64,000 nt of DNA from Abelmoschus esculentus. Lineage: Eukaryota; Streptophyta; Magnoliopsida; Malvales; Malvaceae. Location: NCBI GenBank assembly GCA_035048815.1, contig JAUCBN010000004.1, forward strand, positions 11,064,001-11,128,000, in the 5' to 3' direction. The notes beneath the pieces were generated by a model, which had not been told where the DNA came from, ran no database searches, and worked only from the letters and a program-made list of their open reading frames with translations. Position 1 is the stretch's first letter. The number at the start of each line of letters is the position of its first letter. This document shows, one piece after another, positions 36,715-47,892 of this stretch. Both the position numbers and the translations under genes were made by a program.

Positions 36715-37185
36715 CTTCTTCCCTACTCTTTTATTATTATATTATATTAGGATTAATTTAGGTTAAGAAATTCAAATTTTTATTTTATTTATTTATTTAA
36801 GAATATCAATAATTATCACTATCCCATTTATTTATTTTTAGGATAATGAAACAAGAAAAACAGAAAAGCAGTGCACAACAGGAAGTCGGCTGCCGCTGCA
36901 ATGTACAGTGTCAGAGCCGCAGCAGTCCCAACAGGTAGAAACAGTGTAACGGTTATCTGCCGAGATATCTGCCGCGGCACTTAATGCTATTGGGCAGAAA
37001 TTGCCAACGGCTAGAATCCAAATGGCTATCCCTACCGAGGCCTATATAAGCAACTTCCTTGTTGAAACTATTCACTTTGCTTTCTTGTTAAACCTTGCAA
37101 CTCTTATACTCTCAATACTCTCTGCATTCTTACTTACATTCTGCCAATTTCCCGATTACTTTCAAGAATTTCTCATAAACCATCC
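36715..37185 (+). other. B spacer between gag-protease and second ORF
   Basis: 471 bp without a supported coding frame: a T-rich beginning, then a GC-richer part with two CTGCCGCGGCA-like palindromes and a TATA box. D has the homologous spacer at 56669-57102. A hydrophobic stretch can be read here in one frame, but its phase relative to the ATG is not conserved in D. Confidence 0.55.
37043..37049 (+). promoter_or_regulatory. Internal TATA box upstream of B second ORF
   Basis: TATATAA within GGCCTATATAAGC, 137 bp before ATG 37186. The same box in the same relative place exists in D (56804-56810, minus). An internal promoter for a separate mRNA of the second ORF is inferred. Confidence 0.5.
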
Positions 37186-38726
37186 ATGGCCGCATTCAAC
37201 CGCTTTTAACCAGCCTCTGTTTCCGAAAGATTCAACCGATCTTTCGCTGCCCGGCAGCTATGGAAAGAACAAGGATTTCAGCACAGCAACGATCACAACT
37301 ATGGTATTGAACAATTCTTATTCAACAAGATTCAATACCAAGATTGGGAACTCTTCTGTTTACAGCCTTCCCCAGCTAACGCAACAATTGTCCGTGAGTT
37401 CTATGCACATATGCCGAGTGAAGGCAATCTTTATGTGCACTGCCGAGGGAAGCCTGTAGCCCTTACTGCCGAGGCAATTAACCAGCACTATGGCATCGTC
37501 TCAACTATGGACGCCCATAGTGCATTCTATGAAGAGGTCACCAATGTCGACTTCGAGTTGATCAATGACGATCTTTGGGAAAGTGACACTCCTTGGGAAA
37601 CCGGTGCCCATAGGGGATCGGTCACAAGATTGAGCCTCAAACCCGAAGCCAAACTTTGGTACACATTCGTAAAGAGACGCCTACTCCCAATAACCCACAA
37701 CACAACGGTTGATAGAAGAAGATTGGTGCTGATCCAATCCATCATCAACAAGCGGACCATCGATGTCGGAGAAATAATTCTTCAAGAAATTTACGATTGC
37801 GGTAAGAAAGAAATTGGTCCATTATATTTCCCTAGTTTAATCTCTACTTTATGCATTGCTGCAGGTGTCCCCGTTGAAGGAACAGATGAATACACCCCAC
37901 AAAGGCAAGACTGGATAAGAGAATTCTGCCACAGAGTGATGCAGATCACTGTAGCAGATCCAGTGCAGGCAACACCTCAACAATTCACTGTCGACTATAC
38001 TGCCGGAGGGCAGTACACGGCAGAAGCACCAAGCACTGCCGAAGCCGCTGCCGCAGCAGATCCATACCAGGAGCTTATTCAAAGGATGACAAACATGGAC
38101 CTCCGACAACAACGATACATAGAATACCAGAGAGATTTCAACAACACTCTCGCACATATGATGATCCAGCACTTCCCCACCGAAGGAACGCAATTTCCAA
38201 AATTTCTAGCAAACATTTTTATCACTGCCGCACCGCACTCTACACAGAAACAACCCCTGCCCCAGGACCAAGGCCCTTCTGCCCCCCATGGCCACCGCAA
38301 CAGTTCAACGCTGTCGGCCCATCTAGACCCGCAGACACTACCGCAGCATAATCCACCAGCAGGCGACCATCCAAGAGGAGAGCTGTCTTCAATTCTCCAA
38401 CTCAAGGCCCCATCCCAATGGGCAGTTTCACCAGAGACCGTTTCTTTAAGGAGATAGATGAGTACACCCACTCATCACATGCCCAGCAAGGAGCCCTAAA
38501 TGCCGAGGCAAGAGGAGGAACAGAAGTCATACGCACAGAAGTAATGAGCGACGAAGAAGAAGGCGAGGAAGTTACTGCCCCAAGGCAAAAACCGACACCC
38601 ACAAGAAGGCAACCACCACGGCAGGCAAAAGTGCAACAATCACCTGAACAAGGGTCCAGACTTAAAGCATCAGCAGGAAAACCTAGGAGAACAACTGTTT
38701 CTATTAGCTCCTCCGATTCGGATTAA
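37186..38726 (+). pseudogene. B second ORF: Athila downstream (env-position) ORF, 'putative plant transposon protein'-like
   Basis: Start MAAFNRF, immediately hit by TAA at 37207 (D has a sense codon). The readable part, from about 37211, includes YQDWELFCL, TIVREFYAHMPSEGNLYVHCRGK, AKLWYTFVKRRLLPITHNTTVDRRR and IDVGEIILQEIYDC...PSLISTLC. It then has an Ala/Gln/Pro-rich tail. A frameshift near 38210 moves the tail to the frame ending SISSSDSD at 38724-38726. The motifs match the family often labelled putative plant transposon protein, encoded 3' of pol in Athila elements. I see no convincing signal peptide, membrane anchor or fusion motif, so I do not call it an envelope protein. Its function is unknown. 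Confidence 0.75.
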
Positions 38727-38764
38727 TTCCTTGCTTTTGTTTTAATTCCATTGCTGTATATTTT

Positions 38765-38803
38765 GAGCATTGAGGACAATGCTCAGCTTGAGTTTGGGGG
38801 AGA
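38765..38803 (+). other. B AGGA-loop hairpin plus first G-rich tract
   Basis: Perfect 8-bp hairpin GAGCATTG-AGGA-CAATGCTC (38765-38784), then AGTTTGGGGGAGA (38791-38803), an internal polypurine-tract-like sequence. D repeats it exactly at 55053-55092. Confidence 0.7.
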
Positions 38804-39155
38804 TGAGTGCACTGCCGAGGTAACCTACTGCCACGGCAGTATATGAAGAGAAAGTAAAAATTACGCCTAAATTGAAAATTTTCTGCTTTATACCTGCCTT
38901 ACTTGCAATTTTTGTTTTTACTCTTGCACTGCCCTACATTAGCATTGCCTTAGTTTATTTTTCCAAGGCTATAGAAATCTTTCTCCTTACCATGGCTAGG
39001 TTCTGTTTTGAAGGGATAACCTTAGAATACTTAAGGAATAAACTTAGAAGCTTGCTATAGGGTTATAAATCAAAATAAACACTTTTGGGACTTGTTTGAT
39101 TTAGGAATTCTTTTAATAAACTTAGGTGATAAAGACTTAGATTCTAAGGAATGCA

Positions 39156-39302
39156 ACTAGAGGTGCCTATCACTGGCTCTAGTAATAGTCTTCTTCATGC
39201 TAGAGGTGCCCAAAACCGGCTCTAGTATGCCTAAGAAAATAAGAGAAAAACAGAATTCATCAAAGGAAGCACAACTCTTGAGGTGCCCGAAACTGGCTCA
39301 AG
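39156..39302 (+). repeat. B array of three GTGCC...GG hairpins
   Basis: Three hairpins have 14-nt loops of the form GTGCC-Y-NNN-ACYGG. Number 1 has arms ACTAGAG/CTCTAGT (39156-39183), number 2 CTAGAG/CTCTAG (39200-39225), number 3 CTTGAG/CTCAAG (39277-39302). Number 3 differs from the others by a paired A:T to T:A swap, so pairing is kept. D carries the same three in the same order. Confidence 0.8.
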
Positions 39303-39554
39303 TGATTGATGTTTTTAGAAGAGGATTATTTGTTCCAAATCTATTTGTCTTGAACTTAGAGTTTATATAAGAAAGCCTTTTATCAACCTTGTCCACAAAA
39401 ACCCACACACTCACGTAACCTTATAGCTTGTTTCCGAGAATAATCCTTGAGTAAACTAGAGGCTAAAACTAAGGAATAGACTTAGCTATGGTGGGGAGAA
39501 TAGATGGAAAAGTAAGACCAAAGGAGAATAAGGTTCGGCAATTTAATGTTTTGC

Positions 39555-39592
39555 ATTGCTTGAGGACAAGCAATAGTTCGAGTTTGGGGGTG
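39555..39592 (+). other. B AGGA-loop hairpin plus terminal polypurine tract
   Basis: Hairpin ATTGCTTG-AGGA-CAAGCAAT (39555-39574), then CGAGTTTGGGGGTG directly before the 3' LTR start TGATGAG at 39593. This is the expected polypurine primer position. Confidence 0.8.
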
Positions 39593-40968
39593 TGATGAGT
39601 ACCTAAAAAGGTTATTATTTACTACACTTTTCATATATTTTATGTACTCATTATCCACTAATTCTAGCTGATGTAGATACTTATTGCTCAATAACCGATA
39701 TTTTGCTGCCACAGCCTGAACAGAAGAAAACTGTACGAAAAAGAGGCTTCTCAGCACCTTTTATGCAATTGTAGGAAACACTGCCGAGGCAGCACAACTG
39801 CCGAGGACAGAACCACTGCCGAGGCAGCAGAATTGCCAAAGGCAAAACCAGTGCCTCGGCAGCAGAAGTTCCAGTACTGATGCTGGGCGATTAAAAGAGA
39901 AAAATGAGCTGAAGAGTTCTGGATGACAAGCGTTTGGATCGTACTAGAAGAACACAAGAAAAGACCAAGTCAAAGGCCACGTAGGAATAGTTTTCTAGTT
40001 AGAATTAAACTTGGAAATATTATATTTTATTACTTGTTCCTTACTCCAAGTTGTATTCTACTTAGGAAAAGAAACCCTAGGTCAAGACTATAAATATACT
40101 AGTCGACCAATGTAATGGGGAGAGTCGAATTGGAGAGAGAGTCGAGTAGAGAGAACTCAACCCTAAGATTTATTTTTCTTCCTACTATGTTCTAAGCTTT
40201 CTTAGGGTTAGGAGAAGGTTGTTAAAATATTCGTGAGAGGAGATTGTATCTTGTCTTTTGATTCAATGCAATAAAACATTAAGATTTGCTTACTCTTTGT
40301 TATTCCATGTTTTTACATTCAAGCCCGGGAGCGAAGTTTGTGAGTGATCCATTTATCTAGACTCGGGAGAGTTAGATTCATGAAAGGAGTAAGTACGGTA
40401 TTCAACTTGATTAGAGGATACTAACTCGACCTAGGGATAGTTAGAGTTTCAGCGGCTAATAGAAGTGGGAATTAATTTGATAGCCATAATTGATACCGGA
40501 AGGTAACGTCGAGGACTGGTTATCAACAATGTTTTGACTTAGGGATAAGCGGAACCATATAAGAACACTTTGCCGAATCTTAGTGAGGTCTGCCCAAGAG
40601 CAAGGGATTGTCGCGGCAGTACCACATATCGCTGCCGAGGCAGTAGTCTGCAGCACTGCCGAGACAGTGTTATGTGACAACATTGAACAGAAACAAGACA
40701 ATCGAATCCACAATACAACGCAACTGGATCCTGCCCACTCTCTCCCTTCGTTCTCAACTTATATTTAGTCTACTTTATTTTAGTTATTAGTTTAAACTTG
40801 ATAATCCAATAATCTGTGTTCTTTACTTTCTTTTACAGAAGCACGAAGAGGATAAGAAGACATATTAAGTACACCAATCCCTGTGGAGATCGATACTTGA
40901 TAATTACTTATCATTTTATTACTTGACGTGTATACTTGCACTTTATTGCGCTCTTTTTACATGCATCA
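39593..40968 (+). repeat. B 3' LTR, complete
   Basis: 1376 bp, TGATGAGTACC...TACATGCATCA. A TATAAATA box lies at 40089-40096. Several CTGCCGAGGCAG-type palindromes lie at 39782-39861 and 40633-40642. The GTCTGCAGCACTGCC site near 40648 is the empty target of element A. Confidence 0.92.
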
Positions 40969-43900
40969 GTGGGAATGTTATGGCAATTCTAGAATGCGAG
41001 CAACTAAAATATGCCCAGGCAAAATAGAATGGATGATGATGGCAAGGTGAAAGTATGGAGGTGGTGTGTAGTGTAAAGTAGAGTGATTGCAAGATAACAA
41101 GTAAAATAAAGAAAGCAGATTGTAAATACGGAGGCAAAAGCAGGATGCAAGAACACGTTTGCACTATATGATGTACTGACCCTCTATTGATGAAATCTCT
41201 CGGGAATGACTAGTGGGAACTTCTATGGACTTCTTACCCCTCACTTCTACTAGCATAAGGCAACTATGGTGCATATCTACTCGACAGAGGTTTTTTAAGT
41301 GTTCCCGCTCTTCCGAGTCATAGGAACCTGACAAACTAAAATGCCATAGTATTTTCGCCTGTCACGTGAATGACACTCTAGCCTATCGGTTAAAGCACAC
41401 TCCTTTTAGTCTTTGAACCCTCCTCTACGCCTCTTCCGAGTGCTCTAGGTTTAGATTAGGCTCTATTTTCAGTCTAGAACCCATTGCTCACGTAGATCCT
41501 CCCTTAGCCTCTTCCGAGTGATCTAAGGATCTATAGCTACGCCTCTTCCGAGTGCTCTAGCATGCACCTAAACAAAGGACATGGTCGTGCCTCTTACAAT
41601 GCCTAGATGATTATCAACAATGAGCAAAGCAAATACACAAACACATAGAAAACAATATATTAATAAAGGCAAAAGATAAATCATCCACAAAAGTAACCAC
41701 CTAAACAAAGCTCACATGGTGGTGCTAAATGTTAAAGTAATATCATCCACATAAAACCTTAAACATTCAACAAATCATCCTCTTAAAAATATGAAAAATA
41801 AAGCAAATGAAAGGAGGACTAGAAGACACCCTTGGTTGATCATGCCGCCGGCTCTTCAACCACCACGAGAAGCCTTGGTGCTATCGCGACCGTTTTAAAA
41901 CCGAATGAGTGAAAAATAGCCTGGCGAATAAATTTTGAAAAAAATCGAGTTTTATTGCTTTTAATTATGAATTGTGAAAATTGGAGTATTAATAAAAACA
42001 TTTAATTTGAATTTTAAAATTGAATTGGAGTCGCCACCGGCCACTTTGGTAGGCCAGACACCATAAAATAAACCAGAGATTCATTTTAAAAATATTTGGG
42101 TTTGGGAGTCGGTTACGTGTAAGGACTACCCTTACAAACGTCCGAGATCGGTACCTTATTAATTACACGTGGCATTTTGACATTTTGATAAAGAATATTA
42201 ATTTAATCCGCTATTGTCAAATAAATATCGTTCGAATAAGAATATCCTTTTGAATAAGAAAATACATTTCTTTTAAATACGAGCCTTGAATAAGACGTCC
42301 TGTAATAGAAAACCTTAACTCGTATTTAAGGAAATATAAATTTTGACCCAAAAGGTTTTTAATATGCATGACCAATTATTATCTGGTTCATTTTAAGTTC
42401 TAACCTACGAGGCTCCATCAATTTAAATATTTAAACCCTATTAAATTATTAATTTTACCAGGTGTATTATGATAACATCCGAGTGCACGGACACTACCAT
42501 CTTGACACCAAACAAAATTAATAATACTATTGGTGTTTCTAGTTTTTGCCTAATTGATTTTATTAAATTCTAAATTATTTACCATTTTCTATGTTTCGAT
42601 GATGTGCCGAATACGATACCAAAGTACACTATTGGCCAACATAATGTCATGTCAAAACACTGACCACTTAGTGTATCTAAGATATATGATTAGAACGACA
42701 TCGTTACTAGATTATCTTTCTATTTAATTAAATAATTAAAGCGACTAATCCTAGAAGGCTCTAAATTAATTATCTATGTGTAAATTAAATGTCACCCTAA
42801 ACAAATATACTATATGCTTTTAAAAAATCGCAAACAAAATAAATAAATAAACAAATAAAAGCATTAATTAAAAGATACAAAGACTGAATTGAAAGGATTT
42901 TAGACTAAATGACTCATATTATAAATAAATAAATAAATATAACTAATATAAAAAATAAAAATAAATGAATAAAAATCTTACTTTTCACGTGTAAAATGGT
43001 CAGCTAGTACGTGTAAAATGGTCTGCTAGTCCCAATCTTTGTAGTTGATTAACCAAACAAAGCCTTATCCACGGGAAAGTTGATCGAACTCTTTTTCCAT
43101 TTCCAGTAGCCATGGAAGCATGTGCAGTGGCAGTAGGAGATTGGAACAATGAACCATCACCACTCAAATTCATGCTTATGTCTTTTTCACTAATACCTTA
43201 TGCTTCTAAGTGGAGTTGTAGTTCCATTAACAAAACAATATATTGTACTCTCCCCATGTTTTCTGCACGAATGGATAATTCTCTTCAATGTTAGAACCGT
43301 CCATGAATAATTCTCTTCGATTTGGTGCTCTCCTGGTCTAGATCCACCGAACGGAGTCCAATCTCTCAAATTCGTTGCCCTCTCCCCTTTCTTCCAGTCC
43401 TCTTTCTCTCGGTTTGCTTCTCCCTTTTCCATAAAAAACACACATAGCATCTTTAATAGTCTCTGACTGATTCGAATACATGTTGCAGTCTACATTAAGG
43501 ATGATTTGCCCATTTCTTATCCTCGATGACACCTAGTGAATTCATGGCTCCTGCTTTGAAATTATGGTGGTATTTAGGTCTCTGTTTTCGTGCCAAATTG
43601 ATGAGAGTTGGCAAAACTTTCCCTCCAATGTCAATGGCATTAGCATATCTTCCATCAATGAGGATTTGAAGAATGGTTTGATGACCATATCGACTTGAAA
43701 CGGTGCTCCATTCATGGGATCCCTTGTGCTTCTTTCCTCCTTGCTTACCGCCGAACTCCCTTTTTCCCCTGTTTTTCTTTCGGTTTTGGCTGTCAAAAGT
43801 AGCCAAAAACCAAATCGCTGAAATGTCTTCCCTTGCAGAATCTGGTCCCACCTTTGAAATCCACCCCCCTTAATCTGCCTCAATCCCTTAATCTGTAACC

Positions 43901-44863
43901 ACCTGAACTGCCTCCTTGATTTGTGGTAACCGAATGCCCAAATTATGGTAACCAAAACATTTTGGTAACCAACTTTCATTTTATTTTGAATTTTTTATAT
44001 TATTATATATATTAATTTTATTTATTTATTTATTTATCTATTTATATAATATAATTTATTTATTATATTTATATTTAATATTTATTTTGGCCTTATTTAT
44101 TCTCGAACCCCGGACGAAATTCGGGTATTACAGGTGTGCTAGCCCCTTCCGGGTGCTTAGCACACCACTCCCTTCGAGCTCTATCAATGGAGGACTCATT
44201 GGCCGGAGTTTGGAGGAGAAGGGTGAGAGCTTTCCTCCGCCGCAAACAGCTCTAAAGGTGCCTCTTTTACTGTGTTTTTGCTCCACAAAAGGCCTCCTTT
44301 TTTTTTCTTGCCTTTAGGTCACCACCCTTTATAAAGAAGGGGTGAAAAACCCTAAAAGATAGGCAAAAATCCCTTTTTGCCCTCTTCATGTCCTGGCATT
44401 TCTGCAGGATTGGCAGAGGTGACAGTGGTCCCCTACTGAGGTGGCTCGTATATAGGCCATATTTGTTGTGGTCCCCTACCGAGGTGGCTGTGGCTAGGCT
44501 GTAGTAATCCCGACCGGCTGTGGTAGCACCAGCTGGCACTCTTATCAAAATATCTCCTTGTCGTCTAGCTCAGCACATGAATCCTCTAGCTTTGCCATGG
44601 CATTTTCTCATCTCTATCCTTCTGCGAATGCCATGACAAATTGCCTCAACTTCCATTTTTGCTTCACCTGCACAACACAACTAAAAAGAACTACCTTTCC
44701 CATTAAATAGCACCTATTACCACATAAAAATGTCAATGCATATCTAGAAGACTAAATGCAATGTTATGAACCTAAATGCAACTAAATGAACCTATATGAG
44801 CCTAAGGACATTCAATAACTTAAGTAAAAATGCCTAAAATATAGCCTTTTTAAGGAGTTATCA
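40969..44863 (-). repeat. E 3' LTR, left 213 bp missing, carrying insertion G
   Basis: 40969-41880 matches 61020-61927, and 44133-44863 matches 61924-62653 of the 5' LTR; the stretch between is insertion G. The right end on the minus strand is TGATAACTCC, next to the polypurine tract. The 213 bp that should lie left of 40969 are absent. CTCTTCCGAGTG-type words are repeated near 41430-41560. Confidence 0.88.
41881..44132. mobile_element. Insertion G (2.25 kb) in the E 3' LTR
   Basis: The E 5' LTR reads CCTTGGTGTGCTAGCC without interruption. Here 2252 bp intervene, flanked by GGTG (41877-41880 and 44133-44136). The minus strand starts TGTAATACCCGAATTTCG and ends GCGATAG(CA), like a gypsy LTR, and contains GGAGTCGCCACCGG and GTAAGGACTACCC blocks. 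A solo LTR is likely. A 4-bp rather than 5-bp duplication leaves the exact ends open. Minus-strand frames at 43190-43979 are up to 145 codons long but have no domain I recognise. Confidence 0.7.
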
Positions 44864-44901
44864 CCCCCCCAAACTTAAGCTATTGCTTGTCCTCAAGCAA
44901 T
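44864..44901 (-). other. E terminal polypurine tract and AGGA-loop hairpin
   Basis: Minus strand: hairpin ATTGCTTG-AGGA-CAAGCAAT (44901-44882), then AGCTTAAGTTTGGGGGGG directly before the 3' LTR start. Same order and spacing type as in B and D. Confidence 0.78.
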
Positions 44902-45765
44902 GGATAACAGCTAGCAGAGAATAAATGTCATGACAATGTTCAAGATCCAGGCAAGCAAAAGGTCAGAGTTTCAGCCTCAGAAAATGTCATGGCATAAACA
45001 TATAAGACTCGAGGAAATTGCAAGAACACTACTCTAGGACAAGGTCGAATGTGAGTGTGTGTGTGTGTAAGTGAGTGTATCTAATCTATACTTAGTTAAC
45101 TTATAAAAATTCTAAGGAATGTTCACTATCCTAGCAAGGCATGTTTGATCATTACAGAACATTTTACTACTCCCCATGTATATATATATAAATATGTTTT
45201 TTTTACACAATGCTAACAAACTGCTACGAGGGGAGCCAGCCTGTCACACTACCTTCTACTCATGCCATAGCTTCCATTTATTTAAACGCAGTATCCAGGC
45301 AATGCCATGGCAAGTTAAAAGTATAGCGTCACCCCGTGCCTCTTTTAGTAACTCATATGCACATGGATATGCCATGGCATAGCAGAGTATCCCTCTACAG
45401 ATATGTCCATGCATTTATTCACAACTTCTAATACTAACTACTGAGGTTCTCTATTAACAAAACAATTCATTAAAGTATGCAAGGTTGTTCAAGTTTACGT
45501 TCTATAAAAAATTTCTAACTTTCCTAAGCATGGAGAACATACACTCATGTAGCAATAAAATAAACACAAGCAACTAAATCCTAAAGCAAGTTCTATTCAA
45601 ATCCCAAGTCATGCATATTCAAATCAATACTGGCCATATAAAGAATATCATCATCGGGCATCACTAACTATAATCCTATAAACTTATCTTAAAACTTGCA
45701 CAAATGTCATGGCATTTTGCTACAACTACTACTATCATGCACATGAAAATGAAGTAGAGGATGAT

Positions 45766-45803
45766 ACCTCCCCCAAACTTGAGGCAAGCATTGTCCTCAA
45801 TGC
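45766..45803 (-). other. E internal AGGA-loop hairpin and G-rich tract
   Basis: Minus strand: GCATTG-AGGA-CAATGC (45803-45788), then CTCAAGTTTGGGGGAGG. It corresponds to the first tract of B and D. Confidence 0.7.
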
Positions 45804-45869
45804 AACTAAAAAAAACTAAGTAAGATGTAATGAAATGAAATGAAATGCAATGAGATGTACCTTGGTTAC

Positions 45870-47414
45870 TCGGCTGGTGGTGCAGTGGTAGTTCGGCGCG
45901 ATGTTCTCCTCTTCAACGGAGGTGGACTGACTTCAGGATCAGTCTCGTCGTCGGGCTTTCTCAGTAGCAACAGGAGATGGGGTAGATTGTCTCCCAACCA
46001 ACATCTTAAGACGGCGCTTAGATTTCTTCCTCGTGAGAGAGGGCATTGGTGATTCAGCTGTTGGGGCTGCTGGTTGGGGTTCTTCTTGTTGTGCTGACGG
46101 AGCGGGTGGATCTTCAAAAAGTGAAGAAATGAAACTGACTTCCTTTTCTTTTTTAGCAGAAGGGTCCGGTTGATCTTGAGGCTGGGCTTGCTCCTCGAAA
46201 AATACCGTGGCATTTTAAGGAGTTTGATCTCGTGCTGGTGACTGGGCTTCTTGGGCTTGCTCCTCGGTCTCTGGTTCCGTTGGTCTAGCTTCCTGGTACG
46301 ATTCAAATGGTGATGGTACCTGATTTAGATCAGGTACAGATGGCCTAGTCGGAGTTGTGGCAGCTGTAAATGCCAAGGCATTTCCTGATACATTGGGCAA
46401 TATTGATTCCGGGAACATAGAAAACTCTTGATCTAATGGAGGAAACAGCTCTGCCAGGTAAGCTTTGATGACTTTGTCTCTCTTCTTTGTGTAAAGGAAA
46501 AATTCCTTTAGATCCTTAGACAAGTCATCCACTTTTGCCATGGCATTCTTGGATAGCTCCAGTGCTTCATCTTTGGAGAATGGGGCTCTTCCTCTAGCAG
46601 CAGCAGCATGAGAAGTTTCCGGATGCTCTTCTATGTTTCCCATTATAGCAGTTACCTTTTCAACAAATAGCCCTTTCATTCCTTCTAAAATCTCATCAAA
46701 ATCATCTTCCGGGACATCCTTTTTCTGACACAAAGTCGTGATTAAGTTTGGGAATATGAGTGGGCTCTTGGGGCGTTTCCAACAAGCATGCGTCTCTTGC
46801 ACAATTATCCTTCCTATGTCTATGGGGCAGCCAAAGAGAATGAAATGTAATAGCATAAGTCGGGGCAAACTCACAGTAGTGTGATGCGAGGTGAGCATCA
46901 ACTTGTATCGCATAAAGTGGTTCCACAACCGGGAGTTGGGAATTAAGCACTCTCGGTTCACCGTTCGCCTTGATGCTTGTTAACCATTCTACTCGGTCTC
47001 GAGCAGACATAAATTCTCCTTTACTCCTTGGTATGTTTTGTAATCAGCCTTTTCTTCCTTTTTCGCATGGCGGTCCACTCCTTGAGGGATTTTGAAGAAG
47101 CAATTGATAGTCGTATTTGTGAAGTGGATGTTTTTGCCTCGGACATATACAGATTTTTGGTCCGGGCTGTGGATGTTGGCATAGAATTCACGCACAAGTG
47201 TGACGTTAATAGAGCCTGGATGGGCGGCAAAATGCTCCCAATGGTGCTGCGCCACCACATCCTTCATCGCAGGTCCCAACTCGTCGGAAAGGATGAAGCC
47301 AAGTTTAAAGAAAATTCTTCGGTTTTTGAAGGTTTTAAACCTTTCTTCCGCCGACTCGTCTACAAAAATTAGAGGAGAGGGTGGTGCGGATCCTAATGGC
47401 CTGGTTCGTACCAT
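45870..47414 (-). pseudogene. E downstream (env-position) ORF, 'putative plant transposon protein'-like
   Basis: Start MVRTRPLGSAPPSPL at 47414. Conserved segments are LVREFYANIHSPDQKSVYVRG and TTINCFFKIPQGVD (to about 46989), then after a frameshift SRLWNHFMRYKLMLTSHHTTV, IDIGRIIVQETHACWK and FPNLITTLCQKKDVP. The second group aligns with the second ORF of B and D. A TAA at 46215-46217 and a Pro/Glu/Gln-rich, then basic tail follow. It is a pseudogene of an ORF of unknown function located 3' of pol. The 478 bp between it and the integrase end (47415-47892) hold nothing I can name. Confidence 0.75.
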
Positions 47415-47892
47415 CTTGGAGTTGAAAGAAAGGAGAGAAAGTAGGAAAGCTTGAAACTTTTGTTAATGGTGGGAGGTGGTTTTCGGCTATGGGGGTGGGT
47501 AGATGAAGAAGAAGAAGATGGTTTAATGAAAATAAAGGTGAGACCTTTATTTTTCTTAGTGGGGTGTGTGGAGACCTGTGGAGGGGGTTAATTGAGTGGG
47601 TATGTCAGATTTTTAAAGAGGAGAGAGAGGGTTGGTTTTGAATTTCAAAATAAAAATTGAAAAAGAAGCTTCCCCTTTGTCTTTTTGCCACCTAAAATTT
47701 TCCAAGTAGGGTTTCCTACTTTTCTCCTTCTTTTTCCTTTAGCCGTCAGCCTCCAAGGATGAATTTTAACCTAGAAAACAAATAAAAGAAAAGATTAAAA
47801 AGGCTAGGTATATTAAAGCAAATAAAAGCAGACTTAAAAATATTTTATTTATGAACAGGAGTAAACTGAAAATGCCGTAACATTTCAGTATG

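Larger units (their letters stand above)
23961..40968 (+). mobile_element. Element B: non-autonomous Athila-type retrotransposon, 5' end deleted, host of element A
   Basis: The layout on the plus strand is: 5' LTR remnant (23961-24380 and 33714-34034, split by A), PBS, gag-protease, a downstream ORF, hairpins, two G-rich tracts, and a complete 3' LTR (39593-40968, 1376 bp, TGATGAG...CATCA). The first 640 bp of the 5' LTR are missing. Between PBS and 3' LTR there are 5.5 kb and no trace of RT, RNase H or integrase. Element D has the same arrangement, so the reduced structure is a family trait. B sits in the 3' LTR of E; 40969 continues E sequence that matches 61020 onward. The left TSD was lost with the deletion. 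Confidence 0.85.

Noticed and set aside
37001..37200. Hydrophobic leader upstream of the second ORF in B (and 56600-56768 in D), as an envelope signal peptide
   Set aside because: The phase between this stretch and the ORF start differs between B and D, so they are not one protein; no other envelope features are visible.
43495..43979. A functional gene inside insertion G
   Set aside because: Overlapping frames without a recognisable domain, inside LTR-like sequence; kept only as a question.
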